Below are positions 30,851-42,404 of a DNA stretch of 64,000 nucleotides, in pieces. The notes beneath the pieces are model-generated. The model was given only the letters and a program-made list of their open reading frames with translations. It did not search any database and was not told the origin of the DNA. Every line of letters begins with the position of its first letter. Position 1 is the stretch's first letter. Position numbers and translations under genes: made by a program. The DNA comes from Corylus avellana (Eukaryota > Streptophyta > Magnoliopsida > Fagales > Betulaceae), in assembly GCF_901000735.1 (NCBI RefSeq), contig NC_081546.1, forward strand, positions 29,035,900 to 29,099,899, written 5' to 3'.

Positions 30851-31720
30851 AGCCAAATGCTTGGCCCAGTCCACTATCCTAGCCTTCTGCCACTAGCAAT
30901 TGCCGCTAGCAGCTGCTGTCACCTGATGCCGCCGTACCGTCCAGCCGCCCATCTTCAGCCACATTTTCTGGCCAAAAAAAAAAAAAAAAAGATGAAGAAG
31001 AAGAAGAAAGAAAGAAAGAAAGAAAGAAAACAAAGAAGAAAGAAAGAATCGGTTAAGAAAAGAAAATAAAATAAAATAGCCCAAAGAGGCATGTTGGCCC
31101 AAGTGGCAAAAAAAAAAAAAAAAATTCAAAAGAAGTCATAGTTGCCCGTATCTTTCGGCTCTTAATTTGTTGGCCCCATTCATTTGGTCTTTTATTGGTC
31201 CTTTGTTGACCTATACCTATTTTCGGCCCATTGTTGGCCCATTATTTGGTGGTCTATTGTTATGTTTAACACAGACCCATATTTTGGTTTTTGTGCTATT
31301 GTTTAAAATCCTGGCCTGGCCTTTGTGGTATTGTTTAAAACCCAAGCTCTTTTTAGCCCATAGTTGGCTTCCTTTTAAGGCTCATGTTTTGGCCCATTCT
31401 GGCCAAAAGTTGCCGATGTTGAAATCTCGACCAAAATAGCCGAAGTTCACAACTGTCGATGTTTCCAATTTCGGCACCATCAACTCTAGCCACCTCCCTC
31501 AGCCGCCATTGCCTCCAATGAGTTTCCGGCCACCATCTCGGTTTCCGTCACTAATCAAGAAATAAACTCAAGATTTTACAAGTCTATACCTTGAGTTAGA
31601 GAGGAATGTTAGAGAATATTTGGGCTTGTCCCATATTGCAAATGTATGAGAATCTCTCTCTTTTTAGTTTCTATGTATTGAGGCCTCCTATGTACTATCG
31701 TGGGAGTAATTATACGAGGA
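30851..31720 (+). mobile_element. decayed LTR element related to 13628-15962
   Basis: Read on the plus strand, GTTGGCCCATT-type repeats (31165-31420) are followed by GAGTTTCCGGCC, then a purine tract (CTTGAGTTAGAGAGGAA, about 31588-31605) and an LTR-like start TGTTAGAGAATATTTGG at 31607. The order mirrors the 3' end of the complete minus-strand element, which has GGCCC repeats, a CTTGAGTTTGAGGGGG tract and TGTTAGAATATATGG. No coding is seen, and a 5' LTR is not identifiable. Confidence 0.55.
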
Positions 31721-32826
31721 TGGAGTAATTATATTATAATGAAAAGCATCTTGATCAGCAAAACATAATGGAACCCAAAATAATAATAATGACTTAAAAT
31801 ATGGCTGTATGTATGTGGTTGGAGTATTATATTTATATATAGAGTTAATTAGTCAACTTGATATCAGCAAAACTTGATCGATGGAATTCAAAATGAAAAA
31901 CGCGCGTGTCATAATTCATTAATTACTTAAAACTAAGATGGTGTTGGTACCAGAACTATTAATTTTTATAGTCAACCCAAATTAATTAATAAAGTATATA
32001 CGTGTCAAAATTGATTAATTGCAGTTAGTTAAAAATACCCAACATGCATCGATCGTCGTACTACTTTGTGGCTATATGTTCATGTGGTTGGATATATGGA
32101 TGGAGTATTGTTTATTTACAATTAATCAATCATGTTGATCACCCAGCCCAAATAAGTTGATGTTATCCAAAATAATCAAGAACGTGTCAATATTCAATAT
32201 ATGTATTATATATATATTTGGCTGTGTGTACATATGTCATCAGTGCATGTGGTTGGATGGAGATTTCAAAAAATTCATTTCACTTCAAATCAATATGGAT
32301 CATATTATCATCAATATTTCGTTTTTCTTCATTTAACGGTTTTGATGGTGGTACCTCACTTAAAATTTAAATAATATTTTAACATTTTCCTTTAATAAAT
32401 AAGGTTCAACACATGAATGAAATATTTAATTGAAAAAAGAGAGGTAAATGATAGCTGTTACTGTATGCATTAGGGAACCAAAGTTATACCAGAGGTCGTT
32501 AAGGATGCACAAACCCTATCAAGAGGGAGTTAATTAAGGGCTCGAACCAAACATACATAGGATGATCGATGAGTTCTTTTCCAGATTGTGGTATTTTTAT
32601 GGTTTTTATTTTTGTTATAACTATTTTCAGAGTTGTATTGAGGTTTAAATTGTGGCTCATATCATTGTATTACTTCCGCATTCTGCTATTTCTTGTTCTT
32701 TGGTAGGTACGTATTTAGGTAAGTCTTTCCCACTTAACTACTAGTTTGAAATTCAGCTTGAAACTTTCCAAGGTGATTTTTTTTTTTTTTTAAATTAATT
32801 ATGGTGCATGTGCTGCAAATTGATGA

Positions 32827-32940
32827 TCTTTTTTTTTTTTTTTTTTTGACATGTCCGCACAAGAGGGGCGAGGGAGATTCAAACTAGTAGCTTCCGATTC
32901 ATTAAGCGTGGTCTTAGTTGATTGAGCTACCTCTTGAGAC
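32827..32940 (-). mobile_element. tRNA-derived SINE, copy 1
   Basis: The TSD AAATTGATGA is at 32817-32826 and 32941-32950. On the minus strand there is a box A-like GTAGCTCAATCAACTAAGAC, a box B-like GTTTGAATC and a 3' A-tail (plus-strand T-run). Confidence 0.85.
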
Positions 32941-33267
32941 AAATTGATGACCCCTTTAAGTTTATTTATATATGTAAATATGTCTTTGGAGGTGTGTCTA
33001 TTTTAATGATTAGTTTAATTAAATTTCGATGGCTTTACATGCCTCCCTGCAGTGGAGCCTTCATGCATTGAATCCCTATAATTAATTGGAGTCTTCATGT
33101 GTCGGATAGCTGTTAATGGAAGCGTTAGTACTGGGGCTAGCTAACTGACTTATACAATGAGCCAAATTAATTTGAATCCGTATAAACTTATTGGAATCAA
33201 TATATATAGAGACAGACTTATTTATCTTTGATTGCCATGTTGCATATAGAGATGGACTTAATTATTG

Positions 33268-33269
<2 letters not shown>

Positions 33270-33346
<77 letters not shown>

Positions 33347-33359
33347 GTGTGTGTGTGTG
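33270..33359. repeat. (AT)n(GT)n microsatellite
   Basis: A long (AT)n run of about 70 bp, followed by (GT)n. Reading frames through it (Ile-Tyr repeats) are artefacts. Confidence 0.95.
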
Positions 33360-34072
33360 AGAGAGGTCGAAATTCACAACTTACGGGACCACGTTTTGGC
33401 TGTATATGCACGTGGTTGGAGTATTACAATTAATCATCTTGATCAGCAAAACTTGAAGGAATCCAAATTAATAATAACATCGTGACAGTATCCATTAATA
33501 GTTACTTAAAAAAAAAAAAAAAAATCAAGAATTCCCAATTGAACCCAATTAATGGAATCCGTAAAAACTTATTGGAATTAATATAGAGATATGTAGACTT
33601 AATGATCTTTGGTATATTGAATGACTTAATAGAATATATATAGTTTTTTTTTTTTTTTTCTATTTGTGGGAGAGTTGTGGGAGAGGTCTAAACCATAACT
33701 GGAGTATGAAATAGATCTTCTCTATTCCACTTGAAAAAGAGAGGAAGTACCCCCATATGATAGATTTTGTCAATTTAAGAGCATTTAAAAAAATATGAAG
33801 TGATCCAAACCGGGACTTTGTATGATATAATTTGGATGTAACACTTAATTAATTTGTGGCAGTATGTAAATGTGCAACTGGTTGGAGTATTATGTATAAT
33901 CAAATAATTAGTCATCTTGATATATATCAGCAAAAGTACTTGATGGAATCCAAATGATCAAAATTCATTAATATTACTTAAAACTTGAATATGTAGGTAA
34001 TTAAATTAATAAATTACGGTCGTCCATGAGATATTGATATGGATGGGGAGTTAATTAAAAGAGGATGAGATT

Positions 34073-34184
34073 GTCTCCAAAAGGTAGATCAATCGGCTGA
34101 GACCACGCCTAATGAAGCGGAGGTCACTAGTTCGAATCCTCCTTCCCCTTTCTTGTGCCGATATTTCAAAAAAAAAAAAAAAAA
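34073..34184 (+). mobile_element. tRNA-derived SINE, copy 2
   Basis: The TSD GGATGAGATT is at 34063-34072 and 34185-34194. Box A-like GGTAGATCAATCGGCTGAGA and box B-like AGTTCGAATCC are present, with a poly-A tail. Length is 112 bp. Confidence 0.9.
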
Positions 34185-34640
34185 GGATGAGATTAGAATA
34201 TGCATGTGTCAAAGTAGAATTGTATTTAATAGCTAGAGTAGCGTGAATTAGGAGGATTAAGATTAGATGTTTTAAAATTAATTACGTTGGTCATTAGGTG
34301 GGTATTTTCTATCTCCCTGGCCTGCAGCTTAAGTAGTAGTGCCCCGCCGGTCGATCTTATCTCATTCAATTGAAAATAGTTAATATATATTATAATTAGT
34401 TAATTTCTAGGTGTATGCATATGTGTGCACGGTTGGCGTAAAATTATAATTAGTTAATGATGTTGATGAGAAAATTAATTAAATAAACTAATATTCAGTA
34501 ATTATCTTGATGGATGAGCGGAATTAATAAATAAATCCAAATTAAGTTGATGGAATCCAAATTAATAAATAATTAAGAAACGTGGGAAACATGCATGGAT
34601 TTCTTCTATTAAAAAAAGCCTTTTTGCATAAAAATATTAG

Positions 34641-34744
34641 TATATATAAATAGCATGAAGGTGCAATGGACAAAAATCACTGGAGCGAGCCAATTTCATC
34701 TTCTCTCTCAAATACCTACTTACCCATCATTCATCAAGATCAAG
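34641..34744 (+). promoter_or_regulatory. core promoter and 5'UTR of GH18 gene A
   Basis: TATATATAAATAGCATGAAG (34641-34660) acts as a TATA box. The following sequence through GAGCGAGCCAATTTC, TTCTCTCTCAAATACC and CATCAAGATCAAG is shared with GH18 copies B, D and F. Confidence 0.65.
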
Positions 34745-35916
34745 ATGACTAGCAGCACTGCTGTGAATGCCGGATACTGGTATTGCAAGGGTGACTTGCA
34801 GCCGGAGAACATAGATTCCAGCCTTTTCACCCATCTTTTTGCTGCCTTTGCCGATGTCGACCCTGGCACCTACAACCTCAGGTTTCCTCCCGGGTATGAG
34901 ACTCAGTTTCAATCCTTCGCAAAAACCGTGAAGAGCATCAACTCTGATGTTAAAGCCATTTTATCCATCGGTGGAGACACTGATCCTTCCATTTTTGCCA
35001 AAATCGCTAGCGATTCTAATTACTGTAAAACATTCATAGATTCCTCCATTGATGTAGCGAGGGATTTCAACTACAATGGCCCCTCAACTGGCAGTATCCC
35101 GATCAAACAACCAACCTTGCCACACTCCTCACAGAGTGGCGAGCTGCCGTGGACAAAGAGGCTGCAGCTCAGAGCACTGGCAATGCCAAGCTGCTTCTAA
35201 CCGCAGCCGTCTCTGAGTCTCCACAGCATTATCCCATTCAGGCTATCGTAAATTCCTTAGATTGGATCAACGTAGTGGCCTATGACTTGAAGACCCCTCT
35301 CCCTCTTTCCTCACCCAATTTCATTGTACCGCCTGCTCCATTTTTCAATCCAAGAGGCTCTAATCTAGTTCTTAGCGTCGACGTCGTTGTCAATGTTTGG
35401 ATCTATGAAGGCGTGCCGGCCAACAAATTAGTCCTCGGCCTTCCATTTCATGGCCGCAGTTGGCTTCTGCAAAATGCTGCTAACCATGAAATATTATCAC
35501 CGGCTAATGGAGCTGCGACTGAAGTCGTAAGTGACCCCGTACCTTATCGACAAATCCAAGAACTTATTAAAGACAAACGTGGCGTAGAAGTGATCGATCA
35601 CAACTATGTCGCACAGTATTGGTATGTTGGAACAACGTGGATTGGTTATGATGGAAAGGATATCATCTCTTCTAAGGTTACATATGCCAAGCAAAATGAA
35701 TTGCTTGGTTACTTTCCATGGCATGTGGACAGCGACGACTCTGACTGGGCTCTTTCGAAGCAAGGTAATTATATTATTACTATATATATATATATACTTC
35801 TCTTTGGATTTCTACTCTTCCATATATATCCTGCAGCCTATATATATATAAAGCTAATTTTTACTCTTAATATATATATTGTCACAGCTTTCCAAGCATG
35901 GAATGGAACAAATTAA
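34745..35916 (+). pseudogene. GH18 class V chitinase-like gene A, one frameshift
   Basis: Exon 1 is 34745-35764; exon 2 is 35888-35916, after a TTGTCACAG acceptor. The start MTSSTAVNAGYWY replaces the usual signal peptide. GH18 landmarks follow: LFTHLFAAFADVD (strand 2), AILSIGGD, the catalytic-motif region, WINVVAYDLKTP, VLGLPFHGRSWLLQNA, TTWIGYDGKDII and LLGYFPWHVDSDDSDWAL, ending QAWNGTN. A 4-bp deletion near 35080 relative to copy B shifts the frame just before the active site. The downstream frame reads LNWQYP where LDWEYP is expected, so the acid/base Glu is Gln. Even if the frame were intact the protein should not cleave chitin; a chitin-binding or lectin role is possible, as for chitinase-related agglutinins. 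Length and exon structure are otherwise complete. Confidence 0.85.
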
Positions 35917-36060
35917 TGAGGCCAATCATGAGATCGATGTCCTACGTGTTTAATTACAAGCTAGCTTATCTATCTATATTTTCCACAAATAAGGCCAATC
36001 ATCATCAGTACTTGTGTACCGGCGTTGTAAGGCCAAGTATCAGTTGTGTTGTTTTGTTTC
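35910..36060 (+). repeat. 3'UTR repeat of GH18 gene A
   Basis: Three units start at the stop codon: AATGAGGCCAATCATGAGAT, ATAAGGCCAATCATCATCAG and GTAAGGCCAAGTATCAGTTG. They match the module in the small-protein gene 3'UTRs. Confidence 0.75.
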
Positions 36061-36685
36061 CTGGCCTCCATGCATACTGTTTGGCATTGGCGGTATCCTT
36101 AATTAATTTGTACTGTTTATTTCTTTCTGTAATCTGATCGGATGTATTCTCCATCTGTTTTTTTTTTTTTTTTTTTAATAAAATATTATTCGATCACATT
36201 TGTTATCTTTTCTTATTAAAATCAATTTCAGTACTTGAAACTTGAAACCGTCAATAAATTAATATGAACCTTTTTTATGGCTAATATACACTTAATAATA
36301 TTACGCTTAAGAAAGAGAAAACAATTTTTTTTTTGAAAGTGAAGGATTATCCAAATTAATGGTTCTTAATTTAATTTGTAACTAACTATTCTAATTGCAC
36401 TAGCTAGTCATAGAAGATCGAGAAGTAATAACTATGAACCTGGATTCTGCTTTATTCAAAAAAAAAAAAAAAAACTATGAACCTGGAGCCAATAAATAAA
36501 AAATATATGGAGGACGTCAAAGGAAATATAATCCTCTGATTGTCAATTAATGTTGTGCATATATGGACAGTAATGGTGCCACATCCTTGAAAGCAATGAA
36601 GAGAGAAAAAATTTTGGACCCTGTGTCTCGGTGTTTGAAAGAAAAGGAATATTAATAGGAGACAAGAGTACTTAACGGTATAAAG

Positions 36686-36726
<41 letters not shown>

Positions 36727-37110
36727 AAAATAACATGTGCCTCTCACATTTTAAAAAGAAATATGTTAATTTGTTTCGGTGTATCAAGATTTCCCAATTG
36801 AGCCCAAGTGACAACTTCCAAAATTTCCTCCAATGTGCCATACCCACATGTAAATTATTATGACCGAATTCAATACCATGACAGTTGTTGTTAACCATTT
36901 ATTTTAAGGGTTAGCTTTGTTTAGATTAATTTAGCTCCATTTCATTCACCTCCAATGGCGGTGGTCCATTGGTCTCAAAGAAATATCCATGAGGTCCAGA
37001 CATGTACTAGTTGGCGTAAGTTCGAATCTTTGTAATGAAAAATTACTCGTATACAAACCTGATTAGTATTAGCCACATTCAAAATCCACAGATATCTTGG
37101 TAAGGTTGAA
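36061..37110. repeat. 3' flank of GH18 gene A, duplicated after copies B and C
   Basis: The GGACGTCAAAGGAAATATAA, TGGTGCCACATCCTTGAAAG and AATATTAATAGGAGACAAGA stretches recur at 44980-45230, 39950-40390 (partly), 47237-47440 and 61255-61340. This shows that the cluster grew by tandem duplication of a GH18 unit with several kb of flank. An (AT)n lies at 36688-36724. Confidence 0.65.
36950..37075 (+). repeat. possible second SINE type in the GH18 flank
   Basis: GGCGGTGGTCCATTGGTCTC and GTTCGAATCTTTG are spaced like tRNA box A and box B. A copy lies at 40222-40350 in the duplicated flank. No A-tail or TSD was seen, so this is a weak call. Confidence 0.3.
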
Positions 37111-37654
37111 TCAAACTATATATATAGTGGCATAATGTATCCTAGCATTTTTTATAAATGCCAGGAAAAATAACAGTTTGTGGCATATTTTCAATACGCT
37201 GGAAATAAGAGAAAAATAAGCTGATCGACATATTTTTAAATACGCTAGAAATAAGAGAATACGCCAAAAAAAATTAACAACATATGCTAACAAAAAGTCA
37301 CTCATTTCCTAGCGTATATNNNNNNNNNNNNNNNNNNNNNNNNNNNNNNNNNNNNNNNNNNNNNNNNNNNNNNNNNNNNNNNNNNNNNNNNNNNNNNNNN
37401 NNNNNNNNNNNNNNNNNNNAATATTTTTAGTTTTTTAATTACTGATTTGTTTATAATTTTTATTTTTTAATGATTTATTTATTATATTTTATTAAGTGGT
37501 GGGTCCAACCATTACCCATCGACTAACTCCTGTCTGCTGTAGCTCAAAACGGCACTAGCTACCTCAGCTATGTGGTAGTTTGCACTACCGCATAGAAACC
37601 AAATCCGTTAAAAATACCCAACATGCATCGATCATCGTACTACTGTGGCTATTG
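37111..37654. other. TE-end-like repeats around an assembly gap
   Basis: Before the gap, TACGCTAGAAATAAGAGAA-type units are repeated (37195-37319), like subterminal repeats of a DNA transposon. The 100-N gap is 37320-37419. After it the sequence is AT-rich, then contains GCACTAGCTACCTCAGC and TAGTTTGCACTACCGC, a loose inverted pair. Confidence 0.4.
37320..37419. other. assembly gap (100 N)
   Basis: A run of 100 N of unknown real length. Confidence 0.99.
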
Positions 37655-39930
37655 TAATTCTACGTGGCCTGTTTGGACGGGAAATACCCCCGTCCGGACG
37701 GGCACTAAATAAAAAGTGCATAAATTAAACATAACGCCATACAGCTTTCCAATCTTCTCTTTACTGCCCATTTTGACCTAGTAAACATTGAAATTTGCCA
37801 AAACTCTTGGAATATGGAATTGTAGATCTTTGAGTTAGTTTTCCAATGCCACCAAGTTCACTCCAATAAGAGGTCTAAAACTTTAGATATGTCATTTTTA
37901 GTAAAAGTCTTCAAACGAAGTGAACATAGCCGTCCGGACGAGCTTGCAGACAAGGCTCTCGAGTTGAGGCTTGTCCAGATAGGCTGTAGACAAGGCTCGT
38001 CGATCTGCATCATTCTCCCCAATTTGGAGAGAATTCGCCCTCGAATTCGGCCGGTTCTTCCCACGGTCCTTCAGATGCCCAGTCAACTCATTCTATTCTC
38101 CTGTTCTCAAAATCACAACAAGGCTACACCCCATAATAAACGTGATGCCTTTAATCATCATAAGATTGAGGTGATTATCCTGAAAATTTTGCTTGCTATC
38201 CGGAGATCGATCAAACTTCGCATGTTTTGCCTTCTTGCCTCTTAACACTATGAAGATCTCCAAAGAAAGATCAATGGCCCCTTCCTGTTGTGGCATAAAA
38301 TCTTCATCTACCAAATAATACTTTTCACAACTGTTGTTAGAAGAATTTCATAAAATAGTATCTACCCCAAGGAAATCAACATAATCAAGTTTCCCAACAT
38401 TAAAATCAACGAATTCAACTTCTGGGCTCTCATCAAGCATATGGTGTGTGGAACTGACATCAAACACAGTCAAACTATCCGAAAGATTTACCTCTACTCA
38501 CGATTCCTCTTCTTTATGAAAAATTGCAATACTCTCTCAAAGGTTTACCTCTTACACTTATCCCCTCAATTCTTCATCCTCTTTAGGACTCTTGATGTGG
38601 AGTGGGTAATTTGGAAGTTTAGACCCTGGCACCAACTCAAGTTGAGGTTGAATATCTCGCAATGGTGGCACCTCTTTCGGTAATTCTGCTCGAAACACAT
38701 CGACAAATCCCTCCAACAGCTTCTTTATCGGCCCCAGTACCACTCCCTTGATGCTGCTCTCCTTGTCCGTCAACTCCTGCTTTGCTATGAAGGATTGACC
38801 ATCCCTTTGTGAAAAATTTGGTCATGTCTCTCTGCTAGGTAGCAATGTGAACTTGACTTTATCAACCAAGAAGTTGTACGTATTATTTTCTTCATCATGG
38901 GTAGTAACTTTATCATATTTTCATGACTTCCCCAACAACATGTGACACGTCTCCATGTCGACCACATCACACCATACAGTATTCTTATATTTAGCTCAAA
39001 TGGAAAAGGATACTAGAAAACGTTTAGAAACCGTTACCTCGTTTCCTTTCGCAAGCCATTCCAACGGATAGGGAGTAGGATGCCTCTTTGTTTGAAGTCC
39101 CAACTTTCGAACCTCTTCCTCTAAGACTACATTCTCACAATTCATTGGCTCAATGACAAGCTTGGCCACCTTGCCTCACACGGTGCATGTAGTTTGAAAT
39201 TGTCGGCACGTATGGTTAATGTATCGGGACACCGAATGACACTTGATCTCCGCCCCCTCCTTAGGAACCATCTCCGCCATCTTCCTAGGTGCTTGTTTTT
39301 GGGGAAATTTTCTAGTTTTTATTTCACAAGGAACTCTTCGAGTTGCAAGCAACCTTGAAATTCCGGTATATTGAATTAGAACCCATTTACCCACCGATTG
39401 GCATGAGTTCACGCATGGTGCTGACGTTCGTGCGTTCGGCACACTGCCAAAGGGTTTTCGGATCCACTCACATTGTGACCACCCATATTGGATAATCGTA
39501 TAGTGAGGGCTTCAATTTGATCCATCATAGCCTCGAATTGATCCCCCATATGTTGCCAACGTTCAACGATAAATTTGCCTTCCACCTCTGCGTACCGTGG
39601 TCTTGGTTGGCGATGACAACCGTTCGGCCCACCACCTATTTGCCGCAAATGAATCACCGATTGCTTTTTACGTGCTGCCTCCATGCGCACGTGCACCTCG
39701 ATCATGTCAGCTAGACGGTTGCCCATCCCCATTCATGGAAAGTAACTTGGGCTCTGATACCAGCTGATGTAGCCTGACTTAGTGGACTGTAGCGCTTGAC
39801 AACAAGAAAGAACAGGATAAATAATTCTAGACCTTGAGTCTATTAAAGATCTGAGAATTCTTCTCAAAACACTAGAGTCTATCTATCGATTAAGGGAAAA
39901 ACACAAAGAAACTCAACTCTTAGTATTCTC
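37655..39930 (-). mobile_element. pol-deleted Ty3-gypsy element, older copy
   Basis: On the minus strand: partial 5' LTR (about 39765-39930), primer site TGGTATCAGAGCCC (about 39750-39763), gag N-terminus (39409-39732, GNRLADMIEVHVRMEAA), broken gag remainder, protease C-terminal region (about 38780-39000) and a linker (RAELPKEVPPLRDIQPQLEL). The element then jumps to a purine tract (GGGGAGAA) and an LTR ending at 38012. RT, RNase H and integrase are missing. Both LTRs are truncated on their outer sides, and several stops are present. It belongs to the same family as 42027-44296. Confidence 0.75.
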
Positions 39931-40620
39931 GGTGTACGTTGAGAGAAAATGAATATTAATAGAACGGTATGAAGAATCTATATATCAATTATATTAAAAA
40001 TAACATGTGCCTCTCACATTTTAAAAGGAAATATGTTAGTTTGTTTTAGTTTATCAATAATTCCCAATTGAGCCCAAGTGATAACTTCTAGAATTTATTC
40101 CAATGTGCTATACCCACATGTAAATTATTATGACTGAATTCAATACCATCACAGTTGTCGTTAACCATTTAATTTAAGGGTTAGCTTTGTTCAGAGTAAT
40201 TAAGCTCCATTCCATTCACCACCAGTGGCGGTGGTTCCGTGGTCTCAATTAAGAAATATTCATGAGGTCCATACATGTACTAGCTAGCGTGAGTTCGAAT
40301 CTTTGCAACAGTGAATTACTCATACACAAGCCTGAATAGTATTAGCTTCATTGGAAATCTATTGATGTCTTGGTAAGGTTGAGTCAGACTATAGTTCAAT
40401 TGTTTTTAAATGAGCGCATGTGGTTCCAGCCGTCTATGCCCCTCCTAAGCAATTCCCAGTAGATAGTTTCATTGTAACACACAGGTAGATATCCATAGTT
40501 GATCGCCCCCTCCTGCCCTTTTAATTAAGAAAAAGAAAAAAAAAAAAAAAAAGCTCACTAATTTTATTCAATACCTCAATATTCAATATGTAGACTTAAT
40601 TAATTTGTGGCAGTATGTAA
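39931..40620. repeat. duplicated GH18 3' flank
   Basis: This is a diverged copy of 36650-37110 (AAATAACATGTGCCTCTCAC, AATTCCCAATTGAGCCCAAG, TTAGCTTTGTTCAGAGTAAT). It lies between the older gypsy element and GH18 gene B. Confidence 0.6.
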
Positions 40621-40941
40621 ATGTGCACGTGGTTGGAGTAAAATTATAATTAGTTAATGATGTCGATGAGAAAATTAATTAAATAAACTAATATCCAATA
40701 ATCATCTTGATGGATGAGCCGAATTAATAAATAAATCCAAATTAAGTTGATGGAATCCAAATTAATAAATAATTAAGAAACGTGGGAATCATGCATGGAT
40801 TTCTTCTATTAAAAAAAGCCTTTTTGCATAAAAAATATTAGTATAAATAGCATGAAGGTGCAATGGACAAAAATCACTGGAGCGAGCCAATTTCTTCTTC
40901 TCTCTCAAATACCTACTTACCCATCATTCATCAAGATCAAG
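40621..40941 (+). promoter_or_regulatory. upstream repeats and core promoter of GH18 gene B
   Basis: The GTGCACGTGGTTGGAGTAAA repeat, then CAATAATCATCTTGATGG, then a TATA box (TATAAATAG at 40842-40850), about 90 bp before the ATG. It is nearly identical to the gene A promoter. Confidence 0.65.
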
Positions 40942-42404
40942 ATGACTAGCAGCACTGCTGTGAATGCCGGATACTGATACTGGAAGGGTGACTTGTAGCC
41001 AGAGAGCATAGATTCCAGCCTTTTCACCCATCTTTTTGCTGCCTTTGCCGATGTCGACCCTGGCACCTTCAGCCTCAGGTTTCCTACCGGGTATGAGACT
41101 CGGTTTCAATCCTTCGCAAAAACCGTGAAGAGCATCAACTCTGATGTTAAAGCCATTTTATTCGTCGGTGGAGACACTGACCCTTCCATTTTTGCGACAA
41201 TCGCTAGCAATTCTAATTACCGTAAAACATTCATAGATTCCTCCATTGATGTAGCCAGGGATTTCAACTACGATGGCCTTAGCCTCAACTAGCTGTATCC
41301 CAATCAAACGACCAACCTTGTCACACTCCTCAAAGAATGGCAAGCTGCCCTGAACGATAAGGCGCCTGAGCTGCTTCTAACCGCTGCCGTCTCTGACAAC
41401 CCAGAGGATTATCCCATTCAGGATATCGAGGACATCATAAATTCCTTGGACTGGTTCAGCGTAGTGGCCTATGACTTGAAGACCCCTGTTGCCTCACCCA
41501 ATTCCATTTTACCGCCTGCTCCATTTCTCAATCCATTACCCTCTGCTCTAATTCTTAGCGTGGCCCAAGTCATCGATTTTTGGATCTCTAAAGGCGTGCC
41601 GGTCAACAAATTAGTCATCGGCCTTCCATTTCATGGCCGTAGTTGTCTTCTGCAAAATGCTCATAACCACAAAATATTCTCAGATGCTAGTGGAGCTGCG
41701 ACTGAAGTAAGTGACCCCATACTTTATCGACAAATCCAGGAACATATTAAAACCGAACGTGGCGTAGAAGTGATCGATCACAACTATATCGCGCAATATT
41801 GGTATTTTGGGACAACATGGATTGGTTATGATGGTAAGGATATCATCTCTGATAAGGTTACATATCTCAAGCAAAATAAATTGCTTGGTTACTTTGCATG
41901 GCATGTGGACGACGACGACTCTGACTGGGCTCTTTCAAACCAAGGTAATTATTAATTTTATTACTATATATATATATATACTTCTCTTTGGATTTCTACT
42001 CTTCCATATATATCCTGCAGCCTATATGATGCAGCGTAGGATTGTGGTGAACAAGAAAAACAGCAAGTAGAAGGGATAAATATTTCTAAGATTGTGAGAC
42101 TATCACAAGAATCAAAGAAATCTTCTTAAAAACTATAGATTCTATCTATGGTTTAAGGAAAAACACAAAAAAACTCAACTCTGAGTAATTCTTATTAAAC
42201 AAACTCCATAATAATCATAAACTGCATTGTTAAAGGCTATAAGCATATATTTATAGCCCAAGACTCCTAGTCCTAAGATAACAATGAAATAAAGTTAATT
42301 TAGAAGTCTACGAAAGACAACTAAACCAAATAAAAGACTAACAAAGAAACCTAATTCAAATAAAGACTGAAAGATAAGATAGAATAAACAATTAACAAAG
42401 AAAC

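Larger units (their letters stand above)
31721..34640 (+). repeat. array of degenerate GH18-upstream repeats
   Basis: A motif chain of GTGGTTGGAGTATTAT, AATTAGTCATCTTGAT, CAGCAAAACTTGATGGAATC, TTCATTAATTACTTAAAA recurs at about 31816, 32090, 32245, 33410, 33870 and 34430. Copies also lie upstream of B, D, F and the orphan promoter (about 40626, 50538, 50878, 51712, 55096, 60460). The array sits directly upstream of GH18 gene A. No open frame is worth calling. Two SINEs and a long (AT)n are nested in it. Confidence 0.65.
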
